Shown in pieces: positions 17,098 through 25,377 of a DNA stretch of 64,000 nucleotides; within the stretch, counting starts at the first letter, position 1, and the number at the start of each line of letters is the position of its first letter. The stretch comes from Bacilli bacterium. Lineage in GTDB: Bacteria > Bacillota_I > Bacilli_A > RFN20 > CAG-826. The notes below the pieces were generated by a model. It worked only from the letters and a program-made list of their open reading frames with translations, was not told where the DNA came from and searched no databases. Location: NCBI GenBank assembly GCA_017651565.1, contig JAGCCQ010000050.1, positions 1 through 64,000 on the forward strand, read 5' to 3'. Position numbers and translations under genes: made by a program.

Positions 17098-17350
17098 AAA
17101 TATCATTGTATCAGAGTTAACAGATGACTTATATGTTGATAATATTGTATTAATGTATGATGATGAAAGTCCTTATATGTTTTGTAAGGTAAAGAGTGTT
17201 GACTCAAGTATTACTGATATTGAACCAGGAGATATTCTTGTTGTAAGAAGATATGCAAAAGAAGAGTTTATCTCTAATTTATATTTTGTTGCAGAACAAG
17301 ATGTAAGATGTATAATTAAAGAAGAAGAGTATGAGAGATTAATAAGTTAA
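17069..17350 (+). CDS. groES: GroES-like co-chaperonin
   Basis: 93 residues, within the GroES (about 95) to T4 gp31 (111) size range. Features in order: IKVKLKNKNIIVSEL (the N-terminal strand of GroES), YVDNIVLMYDDE in the place of the GroES mobile loop with its GIVL motif, IEPGDILVVRRYAKEEF matching the 'kvGD.V.f..y.g.e' strand, and FVAEQDVRCIIKEEE matching 'il.e.DilAii'. I choose the ATG at 17069, eight bases after GGGAG, over a GTG two codons upstream. It overlaps the sigma-like gene by 29 nt. With the GroEL homologue at 14827 the phage seems to encode its own chaperonin pair. Confidence 0.65.
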   Translation: MDIKVKLKNKNIIVSELTDDLYVDNIVLMYDDESPYMFCKVKSVDSSITDIEPGDILVVRRYAKEEFISNLYFVAEQDVRCIIKEEEYERLIS

Positions 17351-17361
17351 GAGGTAAGAGT

Positions 17362-17802
17362 ATGGAAGAGATAAAGACAGAAGGAAAAGATTATGAAGAA
17401 GAGGTTAGACTATCAGCACTTGTTATAAAGTATTTATGTGCCATAATGAACGAGGAAGAAGATATAGAGGCTTATAGTGATAAAACACCAGAGGAAACAG
17501 TTGATATATGGAACTCAATTTTAGCAAGATACCCAGATAATACTATGGCTAGTCTTGATCCAATGTATACAATATTAGGACAAGTTTGTATGAACGGATA
17601 TAAAACATTTGGGATAGACTTTTTAAAGGTATTAGTTAATAGAAAAGACGAAACACCAAAGTTATGTATTAAAGGTTTAATAGATTACATTGATAACCTA
17701 TTAGTACAAAATGAGTTTATAGCACTTGATAGTTTACCAGAAGAAGAAAGAGAAAAAGTAATGAGAGATTTTTTAAGTTTAAGTAATGAGGAGGAAAAAT
17801 AA
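17362..17802 (+). CDS. Hypothetical acidic helical protein
   Basis: 146 residues, not recognised. It is largely helical and acidic (KDYEEEVRLSALVIKYLCAIM, PEETVDIWNSILARY, LCIKGLIDYIDNLLVQ), ending EEEREKVMRDFLSLSNEEEK. It lies directly upstream of the ssDNA-binding candidate; its AGGAGG-containing end supplies the RBS of that gene. In T4 the helicase loader gp59 and gp33 precede gp32, but no sequence motif supports such an assignment here. Confidence 0.5.
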   Translation: MEEIKTEGKDYEEEVRLSALVIKYLCAIMNEEEDIEAYSDKTPEETVDIWNSILARYPDNTMASLDPMYTILGQVCMNGYKTFGIDFLKVLVNRKDETPKLCIKGLIDYIDNLLVQNEFIALDSLPEEEREKVMRDFLSLSNEEEK

Positions 17803-17803
17803 T

Positions 17804-18805
17804 ATGAATCTTGAAGAAGAACTAAATATGTTAGGAACAACAACTGAAGAAACAGTAGGAACAACAGGAGTAGTTAGTAATGAACTACCACAACCACAAC
17901 TTGCCACAGTTAGTGAGTTGCAAACAGCAGTGGCTCAACCAATGATGGCTCAACCAACAATGCAACCAGCTATGGTTAACCCAAATGTGGCACAACAATC
18001 AGTAGATAATTTTAATTTAAGTATATCTACTGTAGATTTAAGTAAACCATTACCAGGTTTTAACCCACTTAAAAAGTTAACAGGACAAAATGGGGATACA
18101 TTTAGAATACATTTACTACCAGGTTTTCAACCAACAAGAGTGCGTATCCATTGGGATCAAGAAAAGCAACATAGTTTCCTATGCCTAACTGACGCTTATG
18201 GGACAGAAGATGGAACAGAAGGTTGCTGTATAACACACGGAAACCCAAAAATAAGATATTTGATACCTGTAGTTGTAATACCATCACAAAATGGTAGAGT
18301 ACAAGTACAACCTGGAGTATTATTAAACGGAGAATTAAAAATATTAATTCTTTCAGGAAAACAGTTAGAAACACTTAAGAGTCAAGCAGAAGTTTTACAA
18401 ACAACATTAGAGCAAGTTGATCTAATCGCTCAAATGCAAGAGGCTAAATATAGAACATTTAACTTTACAGTAGATACAACTTCATTTATTACACAAGTTT
18501 CTAATGTGGCACAATTACAAAATGAATATCAAGTAAATGCAACTGAAAAGAACCTTATTGGTGTTGTAGGAAGATTAATCACAAGAGATGTATATAAGTC
18601 AGCATATTCTGATTATGACTATAAAAAATACATTACGAAAGATAATTCTAATGCGAATAATACACCAACACAGGCTCCTGTTATGTATCAACAACCAGGA
18701 CAATATCCACAACCACAAATGTATCAACAACAAGTACAACCACAAATGTATCAACAAATGCAACCACAACAAGAGCCTTATGGTAGTAACCCATTAGGGT
18801 ATTAA
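17804..18805 (+). CDS. Single-stranded DNA-binding protein candidate (gp32-like role)
   Basis: 333 residues from the ATG at 17804 (eight bases after AGGAGG). The core contains KLTGQNGDTFRIHLLPGFQP, an aromatic/basic region, a Cys/His cluster (CLTDAY...CCITHG) and PKIRYLIPVVVIP, a pattern of phage ssDNA-binding proteins that have an OB-fold plus zinc. The N-terminus is Gln/Thr/Pro/Met rich and the last 50 residues are a PQMYQQ-repeat tail ending YGSNPLGY, an unusual low-complexity tail where most SSBs carry an acidic tip. The position upstream of RuvC and UvsX homologues fits a recombination role. It was identified by pattern and context. Confidence 0.5.
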   Translation: MNLEEELNMLGTTTEETVGTTGVVSNELPQPQLATVSELQTAVAQPMMAQPTMQPAMVNPNVAQQSVDNFNLSISTVDLSKPLPGFNPLKKLTGQNGDTFRIHLLPGFQPTRVRIHWDQEKQHSFLCLTDAYGTEDGTEGCCITHGNPKIRYLIPVVVIPSQNGRVQVQPGVLLNGELKILILSGKQLETLKSQAEVLQTTLEQVDLIAQMQEAKYRTFNFTVDTTSFITQVSNVAQLQNEYQVNATEKNLIGVVGRLITRDVYKSAYSDYDYKKYITKDNSNANNTPTQAPVMYQQPGQYPQPQMYQQQVQPQMYQQMQPQQEPYGSNPLGY

Positions 18806-18806
18806 A

Positions 18807-18834
18807 AAGAGCCCTCTTAATTGAGGGCTTCTTA
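18807..18834 (+). terminator. Hairpin terminator after the ssDNA-binding gene
   Basis: GAGCCCTC and GAGGGCTTC form a stem around TTAATT, extended by AA/TT pairs with one bulge. The T-tract is short (TTCTT), so termination may be partial, allowing read-through into the recombination genes. Confidence 0.65.
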
Positions 18835-18848
18835 ACTATGGAGGTTAT

Positions 18849-19331
18849 ATGACAAATAATATTATAATTTCACTAACTATAATAAACACGCTTTTAATCT
18901 TTTATATTTTAGTTAGTGATAAACTAAAAGAATTACACAATAAGAAAAAGGTTAATGCTAATATAAGTGCTATATCAACACTTGCAGAGCAGAAAGAAAA
19001 AGACGATCAACAGATAGAGCAAACAAAAGAAATGACACAGATTGATGAATATATGAATTACTTAAGAGACTTTATAGAAGTTTCTCGAAGTAAAAAGAGA
19101 TTAAACTCAATAGATAAGCAAAATATTTTATGCCGTACAGTACAAGCAGTACCTCTATTCTCTAAATATATAGAGATTGACGCTTTCTTTAATGTAGAGG
19201 AGATACCACAAAAGCCAAAGGAAAAAGATTTACTTAATATGTTAGAGTCATCTTATAATGATTTTACAAAGGATAACCTAGAAGGTTTTAATATGATACT
19301 TTCTATAGTTATGATCTTGAGAGGTATCTAA
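18849..19331 (+). CDS. Membrane-anchored hypothetical protein
   Basis: 160 residues. The first 22 residues (NNIIISLTIINTLLIFYILV) form a single hydrophobic segment followed by basic residues, typical of an N-terminal membrane anchor with a cytoplasmic body. The rest is helical and charged (EQKEKDDQQIEQTKEM, YMNYLRDFIEV). No family is recognised. Its last base overlaps the RuvC-like start, so the two are coupled. Confidence 0.5.
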   Translation: MTNNIIISLTIINTLLIFYILVSDKLKELHNKKKVNANISAISTLAEQKEKDDQQIEQTKEMTQIDEYMNYLRDFIEVSRSKKRLNSIDKQNILCRTVQAVPLFSKYIEIDAFFNVEEIPQKPKEKDLLNMLESSYNDFTKDNLEGFNMILSIVMILRGI

Positions 19332-19948
19332 TGAACTTTTTAGGACTTGATCCATCATTATCGGCTTTTGGTATTGCAATAATTGATACTGATAGAAAAG
19401 AGATAATTTTAGACCAATTTAAGTCAGACGATCATCATAACTTTGTGTTTATGTGCTGGGCTGTAAAGAACCTACTTAATGATTTTATATCTAAATATTC
19501 AAGGTATTTAAGTGCTTCACTTTTCATAGCACAGGAGTCGCCTATCGCCTCTGGAATAAACTCTGGAAAGTTAAACGCTTTAGGTTTTTGTTTTTATTCA
19601 GAACTAGGAAGGATAAGTAGTTATAGTAGAATAAATACATATCTTCCATTAAGATTAAAACAGTTTCATAAAAAAAGAGGAATAAAGAAGTATTGTAAAA
19701 AGGACACAATGGATGTAGTAGAAGAGATACTAAAGGAGTTTGAGTCCTATGGCTATACAGTTAACATAGTTTATTCAAGAACTAAAAAAGAGGTTAATAT
19801 AACAGATGGAGAAGCTGACGCTTTTATGTACGCTCTTAAAAACTTTACTGATTGGAGTAAAGACGAATTATCTATTAAGTTAAAAGAAAAATATCCATTA
19901 GATGTGTTTACATCTATCGAGGGAGGTGTTTACTATGACAAAGGTTAA
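19331..19948 (+). CDS. ruvC: RuvC-like Holliday junction resolvase
   Basis: 205 residues with an RNase H-type fold. It starts FLGLDPSLSAFGIAIID (first catalytic Asp, residue 7), continues with a central LFIAQESP (Glu about 69) and ends with ITDGEADAFMYALKNF, where the DGEADA aspartates complete the acidic site as in RuvC 'DaaDAlAiA'. These enzymes cut four-way DNA junctions; in a T4-like phage the role is to resolve branched DNA before packaging. It is encoded just upstream of UvsX, in keeping with recombination-dependent replication. Confidence 0.8.
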   Translation: MNFLGLDPSLSAFGIAIIDTDRKEIILDQFKSDDHHNFVFMCWAVKNLLNDFISKYSRYLSASLFIAQESPIASGINSGKLNALGFCFYSELGRISSYSRINTYLPLRLKQFHKKRGIKKYCKKDTMDVVEEILKEFESYGYTVNIVYSRTKKEVNITDGEADAFMYALKNFTDWSKDELSIKLKEKYPLDVFTSIEGGVYYDKG

Positions 19949-20336
19949 GAAAGCATATAGGTTAACATATCAAGACGAGAATAGATTTAAAGGACTATTC
20001 AACACTTTGCGTAAATATAATATGTTGGCTTATAAGCAGTTTGTTTTTAATTATCTACCAGAGTTACGAAAAGGAAATCTAGTAGGTAGTAAGGTTAATG
20101 ATACTACTTATAGACTACCTCTTTCGTCAGATAATCTTTTTGAGTTTGTTTATGGTGCTACTTTTATAGAGTATACAGTTAACGATAATATTATTACTAT
20201 AACTGATATTGAACCACAAAGATTTTTGTTTGAAGGTAGAAGAAGAGCATTGGAGTCTTATAAGGGTTGTCCTTATATTTCTACCAAGGAAAGATTTTTA
20301 ATAGACTTTTACTATCAAACACATAGGGAGGAATAA
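19935..20336 (+). CDS. Hypothetical protein overlapping the resolvase gene
   Basis: 133 residues from the ATG at 19935, which follows GGGAGG at suitable spacing; an in-frame ATG at 19902 has no RBS. It overlaps the 3' end of the RuvC-like gene by 14 nt. The protein is basic and aromatic (KKAYRLTYQDENRFKGLF, EPQRFLFEGRRRALESY) with a central beta stretch. No known family is recognised. Confidence 0.5.
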   Translation: MTKVKKAYRLTYQDENRFKGLFNTLRKYNMLAYKQFVFNYLPELRKGNLVGSKVNDTTYRLPLSSDNLFEFVYGATFIEYTVNDNIITITDIEPQRFLFEGRRRALESYKGCPYISTKERFLIDFYYQTHREE

Positions 20337-20337
20337 G

Positions 20338-20790
20338 ATGGAGACAGTAATTTGGTGTATACTTCTATTTATAACGGGATCTTGTGCTATATTCTTTTAT
20401 AGAGAGTGGAGAGAACTTTCTGGTATAGTTGTTAATAAAGAAGACTTTATGGACGGTGCTATGCTTAAACAAGTTGAGGACGCTTATGGATCTATTGTAA
20501 AGTTTGTAGAAGCACATAATACTGATTTCGATATATTTAGAAGTAATACGCTAGTTTTTATAGCAAGGTTAACACATTTAAGAGATGGAATTAAAAAGGT
20601 ATTACCTAATATTAAAGACGAAGATTTTAAGGCTACGCTAACAGTTATTAAAGATACACTTGATAAACAAATAGAAGATATGACTAATTTTTTAGAAGAT
20701 GAGTTAAAAGCACATCATCCTGGAACAGAGTCAATCACTAATATACTAGAAGAGTTATCCGATAGTACAAAGGAGCATAATTTCTTTTGA
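20338..20790 (+). CDS. Membrane-anchored hypothetical protein
   Basis: 150 residues. Residues 3-21 (TVIWCILLFITGSCAIFFY) are a membrane segment followed by an arginine-rich flank, so the helical remainder probably faces the cytoplasm. The body is acidic and likely coiled (ATLTVIKDTLDKQIEDMTNFL). It is the second single-pass protein within 2 kb. No family is recognised. Confidence 0.5.
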   Translation: METVIWCILLFITGSCAIFFYREWRELSGIVVNKEDFMDGAMLKQVEDAYGSIVKFVEAHNTDFDIFRSNTLVFIARLTHLRDGIKKVLPNIKDEDFKATLTVIKDTLDKQIEDMTNFLEDELKAHHPGTESITNILEELSDSTKEHNFF

Positions 20791-21140
20791 CAAATAAAAA
20801 GAATATGAGAGTTACAACGCACTCTAGGATAAGAACTAGGGAGCGATTTGAAATAACCCACCACGCCTCTGTAAATAAGTTTTTGGCGAAAGCACTAACG
20901 CACGGACATAAAATAGATAAGTATACGGGAGCCTTTGCTGAATATTTAGAACATAAAAAGAGACGAAATAAATCTACGGGTATAAAAGTGTATGACAACA
21001 TCATTATTCTATATCGAGGAAGATATGTAATAACTGTTTATGAAGCACCGAAAAGGTTTGTACCAACAAGTAACTATTTAAAGTGTAATGGAGGAAAAAA
21101 TGGAAATAGAAATAAACAAAATGCCAAGAGTAATAAATAA
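20787..21140 (+). CDS. Small basic hypothetical protein
   Basis: 117 residues if it starts at the TTG at 20787, eleven bases after AAGGAG and overlapping the previous stop by 4 nt; an ATG at 20805 is the alternative. The N-terminus (THSRIRTRERFEITHHASV) and the later IKVYDNIIILYRGRYVITVYEAP recall small phage proteins with an 'HA..R..ERF' helix and a beta hairpin, superficially like RelE/ParE folds, but there is no antitoxin partner. The C-terminus is Asn/Lys-rich. Function is unknown. Confidence 0.45.
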   Translation: MTNKKNMRVTTHSRIRTRERFEITHHASVNKFLAKALTHGHKIDKYTGAFAEYLEHKKRRNKSTGIKVYDNIIILYRGRYVITVYEAPKRFVPTSNYLKCNGGKNGNRNKQNAKSNK

Positions 21141-22002
21141 GAATACCTATTTTAATCTTGGAAGTAATAAATCTATTGATGTTGAGAACCTAGAAGAAGT
21201 TATAAACCTAGAAACTCAATATGCTTTTGAAAAATATAAAGAGAATATAAAAGAGGAAAAGCTGGAGGTAGAAAAGAATAAGGCTATGCACGAATATATT
21301 TTAGATAAAGTTAAGTCTTTATATAAACCTCTTTTAGATAATGATTATATGAAACAACGAGACGCTATATCTTTTGTTTCAGGTAAAGCAGAAGAACCTT
21401 TTAATGATACCTTACTTGAGAATATTGTTAAAGATCATCCGAAAGATTATAAAGAAATCATTAAGGGTGTTATAGATATTATAGAAGGTTTTGATGGAAC
21501 TATAGATTATAGTGAGATCAAGAAGAGAGTATTAAAAGACTCGGACATAGACTTAATGTCTGGTTTAATTGTTAAGAGCCAAGTTAATAGTTTTATAGTA
21601 AAGTCTTACATAGATAGATTAGTTTGTCTCCTTTATGATATAGTTTTGGCGACAGATACTTATGAAGAATATATTGAGAAGAAGATAGTTGAAAAGACAC
21701 CAAAGGTGGAAAGATCTGTTGAAAGACAGTTTAAACAATATAAGTTTTCTAATATAGAAGAAATAGAGGAAGAAAGTGCTAATAACTTAATAAATCTATT
21801 TGATTATGTTTTAGGAAGTAAGTTAGTTAATTGGGTTGATACAGGAAGAACTATAATTTATGCAAATAACGGATATACTACTGTAAATACTGATAGTGGA
21901 GTTATTTATAAGTTTAGATCTGGAAATGAAATAATATCTATCCCAAGTGAAGATATTGTAAAAATTAATAGGGAAGGAAAAGATTTTACGGTTGTATTAT
22001 GA
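21100..22002 (+). CDS. Hypothetical protein
   Basis: 300 residues from the ATG at 21100; the ATG at 21088 is merged with the GGAGG RBS and is less likely. The middle is helical and charged (ENIKEEKLEVEKNKAMHEYI, KDYKEIIKGVIDIIEGF) and the last 70 residues look beta-rich (TGRTIIYANNGYTTVNTD, GVIYKFRSGNEIISIPSED). No motif is recognised. It overlaps the next gene by 4 nt (ATGA). Confidence 0.5.
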   Translation: MEIEINKMPRVINKNTYFNLGSNKSIDVENLEEVINLETQYAFEKYKENIKEEKLEVEKNKAMHEYILDKVKSLYKPLLDNDYMKQRDAISFVSGKAEEPFNDTLLENIVKDHPKDYKEIIKGVIDIIEGFDGTIDYSEIKKRVLKDSDIDLMSGLIVKSQVNSFIVKSYIDRLVCLLYDIVLATDTYEEYIEKKIVEKTPKVERSVERQFKQYKFSNIEEIEEESANNLINLFDYVLGSKLVNWVDTGRTIIYANNGYTTVNTDSGVIYKFRSGNEIISIPSEDIVKINREGKDFTVVL

Positions 22003-22469
22003 TAAAGTATAAATATTTAGATGATTTAAAAGTACCAAGGGAAGAGCAATACCAAAATTGGTTTGATATGTTGAAAAAGGATGAGAGAAAAGATTTCTGG
22101 AAAGAACAAAGAAAAACCTATGGAATTGATGAAAGAGAAACTTGGAATTGGAATACAGAGTTTATGGACTATTGCTATATTCATTTAAAGATGTATAACG
22201 AAGTTAATAATGTTAATCTTAATTATGATACAGTTGACTTTGAAGGAAAGAATATAACTTTACAAGAGGCAATAGACTTAATACTTAATTGGTTTGAAAA
22301 AGATTTCTACCCTGATAAGTTTGATACTATTGCAAACAAGGAGAAGTCTTTAAGGTGTGGAGATGACTTTAATATAGAACTATACAAAAGTCTAGAAGAA
22401 GATTTCTATAGTGGTTATATTAAAAGTATGACACTTCTTATAAAGATAATGCCTTATTTATGGTGGTAG
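21999..22469 (+). CDS. Hypothetical protein
   Basis: 156 residues, rich in Trp and Tyr (YQNWFDMLKKDERKDFWKEQ, ETWNWNTEFMDYCYIHLKMY) and ending LLIKIMPYLWW. It is coupled to the preceding gene by an ATGA overlap. Helical throughout by eye. No family is recognised. Confidence 0.5.
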   Translation: MIKYKYLDDLKVPREEQYQNWFDMLKKDERKDFWKEQRKTYGIDERETWNWNTEFMDYCYIHLKMYNEVNNVNLNYDTVDFEGKNITLQEAIDLILNWFEKDFYPDKFDTIANKEKSLRCGDDFNIELYKSLEEDFYSGYIKSMTLLIKIMPYLWW

Positions 22470-22473
22470 TCCT

Positions 22474-22809
22474 ATGGGAAACTATATGGATGAGGTAACA
22501 AGAAGGTTACAGGAATATATTGATAATGACGAACTATATCAAAAAGTATTAATAAAAAGAACACCGATCACTAAATTAAGTGACGAAGATTGTTTAAAAG
22601 TTAAGCATTGTTTGGATATAGATTTATTGTTACAAGAGAATAAAGGTTTAAAGAATTGCTGTAGAAGTATGAATACTGAAAGAGATTCACTTATAGAGGC
22701 ATTAGCACAAGCAAAAAGAAAGCATAATGGGGATAAAGCAAAGTATAGAAGAAAAGCAAATAAATATAGGAAAGAGTTAAGAGATTTACAAAAAAGCATT
22801 AAGAAGTAA
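22474..22809 (+). CDS. Hypothetical coiled-coil protein, basic C-terminus
   Basis: 111 residues. The second half is a long charged helix (RDSLIEALAQAKRKHNGDKA then KYRRKANKYRKELRDLQKSI), strongly basic and likely a coiled coil. It is immediately upstream of the UvsX promoter. Function is unknown; nucleic-acid contact through the basic helix is possible but unproven. Confidence 0.5.
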   Translation: MGNYMDEVTRRLQEYIDNDELYQKVLIKRTPITKLSDEDCLKVKHCLDIDLLLQENKGLKNCCRSMNTERDSLIEALAQAKRKHNGDKAKYRRKANKYRKELRDLQKSIKK

Positions 22810-22816
22810 AAGTTTT

Positions 22817-22825
22817 TCGTATAAT
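22817..22825 (+). promoter_or_regulatory. Candidate phage promoter, TCGTATAAT module, before uvsX
   Basis: TTTTTCGTATAATAATTT then AGGAGG, with TATAAT at 22820-22825, 22 nt from the ATG. It is identical over 19 nt to the copy at 26256. There is no -35 hexamer at 16-18 bp upstream (CATTAA). Confidence 0.6.
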
Positions 22826-22841
22826 AATTTAGGAGGTATTT

Positions 22842-23981
22842 ATGGGAAAAGCAAAAAGTGGAATTGAAAACGCCTTATTAGGACTTTCTAAAAAGTATAA
22901 AATGAACCTTGACTTTGACTTTTTAGACACAGGGTACGCTATGCTAAATATGGTAATGGGTGGTGGACTACCTATGGGTAAAATGATAGAGATATTCTCT
23001 CCAAGTGCCTATGGTAAGACTACTGTGGTATTATCAATATGTAAGAACCTATGTAGAGAAGGACATAAGGTTATTTACATTGACGCAGAAGGATCAATAA
23101 ATCAATTAGTAGAAGATATGGGTTTTTACAAAGAAGGTTTAATATGGGACGAGGAACATCCAGATAGACCGTTTGTAATATTTCAAACAAGTTACTTTGA
23201 AGATATAGAGGAAATACTAGAGAAGACAGTACCAAAATACGATGAGGATGGAAACCCAATGGACTCTGATTTTAGATTAGTTGTAATTGATAGTGTCGCT
23301 ATGTTATCTCCAAGGGAATATAGAGGAGACGCTGGAGAAAAAGATGGTATATCTATAGCCTCAAAACAACCAGGTGTTGTTGCAAAGTTAATGACAGCCT
23401 TTTGTCGAAAGTTTAATGGATATAAGACAGCATATAATATGTCTTTCTTCTTCATTAATCAAATGAGAGCAGATGTTTCTGGAAGTTTTGTTAAAGATGT
23501 TAATAAAACAACAGGAGGTATGGCTCTAACCTATGCTGAAGATATTAGATTAAAGTTAGTTGCAAGAAAAGGTGGAGGAGAAGAAAAGAAAGTTATAACA
23601 ACAGGAGCAGGAGAAAAACAAGAGATTATTACAGGTAGAGAAGTTGGAATTACTGCTATAAAGAATAAGTTAACTTTTGGTGGTATTGTACTACCTTTAT
23701 ATGTTATGTATGGAAAAGGAATATCTAATTTAGCTGCCTTAAGGTATATTTTACCAAAGAAGACTATTGTAAAAGATGGTAAGCAAGTACCTTGTATTGA
23801 AAGAACAGGATCCTGGTCTACTTTAAATCTACCAAGTAAGTCTATTAGATGTAATGGGGATAAGATGTTAAAAGACGCATTAAGAGAAAACGCACAAGAA
23901 GCTTTTTCACTTATTGATCCAGAAGTTGATTTTAATTTATTAGTTGAGGAGGATACAAGTGGAGACTACGAAGACGAATAA
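22842..23981 (+). CDS. uvsX: UvsX/RecA-family recombinase
   Basis: 379 residues. Walker A reads SPSAYGKTT (residues 53-61), Walker B is RLVVIDSVAML, and FFINQMRADVSG occupies the place of the RecA 'fiNQlR' ATP sensor, followed by TGGMALTYAEDIRLKL, all canonical RecA-core elements. The C-terminus is acidic (LLVEEDTSGDYEDE), as in many recombinases. It catalyses strand invasion on ssDNA coated by the ssDNA-binding protein and supports recombination-dependent replication. It has its own TCGTATAAT promoter candidate, and the gp46-like gene begins inside its 3' end. Confidence 0.92.
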   Translation: MGKAKSGIENALLGLSKKYKMNLDFDFLDTGYAMLNMVMGGGLPMGKMIEIFSPSAYGKTTVVLSICKNLCREGHKVIYIDAEGSINQLVEDMGFYKEGLIWDEEHPDRPFVIFQTSYFEDIEEILEKTVPKYDEDGNPMDSDFRLVVIDSVAMLSPREYRGDAGEKDGISIASKQPGVVAKLMTAFCRKFNGYKTAYNMSFFFINQMRADVSGSFVKDVNKTTGGMALTYAEDIRLKLVARKGGGEEKKVITTGAGEKQEIITGREVGITAIKNKLTFGGIVLPLYVMYGKGISNLAALRYILPKKTIVKDGKQVPCIERTGSWSTLNLPSKSIRCNGDKMLKDALRENAQEAFSLIDPEVDFNLLVEEDTSGDYEDE

Positions 23982-25176
23982 TGAGTTTAATGTTTCAATA
24001 AAAGACTTTCAAATAATTAAAAGTGCTTCCCTTACTTTTTTACCAGGACTAAATTGCATAATAGGACAGAGTAATAATGGTAAGAGTGCAATATTAAAGG
24101 CTACGAAATCAGCCATATATAATAAGCCAGGTACAACATCAGTTAGATCTGGATGTAATGCTTATGCCGTTGGTATAAAGGCTAACGGTCACACTATAAT
24201 ATTTCAAAAAGGATCTGCCTCATCCTATAAAGTTGACGGTACAGTGCTAGGTAAGATTGGAAGAACTCAATTAGAAGAAGTTGCTAAAGCACTTAACATA
24301 AGAGAATTAAACTTAAATGGAAGTAATGAGGAGATAAACTTTTTAGATCAAATGGAAAAACCATTTCTATTAGATAGGTCTGAAACTGATTTATTTAGAT
24401 TTATCGTTGATAGTGGTAAAGACGCAAACATAACATCAGCACTAAAGACTATAACTCAAGATAGACAACAAATAACAAGGGATATAACTTCTACCGAAGG
24501 AAGACTAGAGTTGCTGGACTCACAAATTAGTCAACAAGAATTAGAGTTAAAAAATGCCGATACCGAGTTAGCAATATACCAAAGAATTATAGATTTAGGT
24601 CCAACTGTTAGTAGAAATAAAGATATGAAAGATTTATGCTCTATTATGGTGGACTTAAATAATAGTAAAAAAGTTTTATCTAGTGATTTAGATAAGTATA
24701 GTAAACTTTTAGATGAAACTGAACCAATGTTAAAGACATCAGAGGTAAAGATAAAAAAGTTAAACTTAATTTCTGATATTGTTAATAGTAATAGTACTTA
24801 TACAAATAACTTAAAAGAATTAAAAGATAAGTTAAGTGCCTATAATAATGTAAATTGTGATAAGTTATCAGATACTTATACAAAATGGTATGAGGTAACA
24901 AGTCTAGTCAATGATTATAGAGATAAGAAGAGTATTATTGATACTCTTAAAAATAAAAAATACCCAGATCTACCTGATGGGTTTGCAGAGAAGTTTGATT
25001 TATATAAAAAATGTAAAGAAATCACTAATAGTATAAGATTAGGTACTCAACAACAAAACCAATTACTTGAGACACTTTCAAATATAAAGAGTGAGTTAAA
25101 AGAGGCACAGGACGAAATAAATAAACAAGGTGTTTGCCCTGTGTGTGGAAGTCCTTTACATAAAGAGGTTATTTAG
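23959..25176 (+). CDS. Rad50/SbcC/gp46 N-terminal half (Walker A and zinc hook)
   Basis: 405 residues from a GTG at 23959, six bases after AGGAGG and overlapping uvsX by 23 nt. It contains the SMC-like N-terminal ATPase lobe (IKDFQIIKSASLTFLPG, Walker A IIGQSNNGKSA at 34-44), then a helical coiled-coil arm, and ends with a zinc-hook motif CPVCGSPL about 10 residues before the stop. No Walker B or signature motif is present. The complementary half is encoded separately at 26532. The pair presumably assembles with the gp47/Mre11 nuclease (27826) to resect ends for UvsX. The break at the hook apex is unusual. Confidence 0.85.
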   Translation: METTKTNNEFNVSIKDFQIIKSASLTFLPGLNCIIGQSNNGKSAILKATKSAIYNKPGTTSVRSGCNAYAVGIKANGHTIIFQKGSASSYKVDGTVLGKIGRTQLEEVAKALNIRELNLNGSNEEINFLDQMEKPFLLDRSETDLFRFIVDSGKDANITSALKTITQDRQQITRDITSTEGRLELLDSQISQQELELKNADTELAIYQRIIDLGPTVSRNKDMKDLCSIMVDLNNSKKVLSSDLDKYSKLLDETEPMLKTSEVKIKKLNLISDIVNSNSTYTNNLKELKDKLSAYNNVNCDKLSDTYTKWYEVTSLVNDYRDKKSIIDTLKNKKYPDLPDGFAEKFDLYKKCKEITNSIRLGTQQQNQLLETLSNIKSELKEAQDEINKQGVCPVCGSPLHKEVI

Positions 25177-25364
25177 TGACAAACTTAAAAGCAAAGTCTG
25201 TTTTAGAACTTGCAAAGAGACTAAATGAAATAGATGTTATGTTAAGACAATTAGAGTTGGAATATAACGAGATTGTTGATGAGATACAAGAGAGACTTCC
25301 TTCTTTAAAAGAAGATAAGAACTTACAGAAGATAAAGAGAAAGTGTAGAGGGGTATTAAAATAG
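25176..25364 (+). CDS. Small helical protein within the split gp46 locus
   Basis: 62 residues starting with a GTG that overlaps the gp46-N stop (TAGTG). It is almost entirely one amphipathic helix (LELAKRLNEIDVMLRQLELE) with a basic C-terminus. Its place directly after the hook-containing half, and its heptad pattern, would fit a piece of coiled coil that pairs with the Rad50 arm, but this is inference. Confidence 0.45.
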   Translation: MTNLKAKSVLELAKRLNEIDVMLRQLELEYNEIVDEIQERLPSLKEDKNLQKIKRKCRGVLK

Positions 25365-25377
25365 GTGGAGTAGTTTT

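Noticed and set aside
20787-21140. RelE/ParE-type toxin
   Set aside because: Only the general beta-strand pattern fits; there is no antitoxin gene next to it and no catalytic residues could be named.
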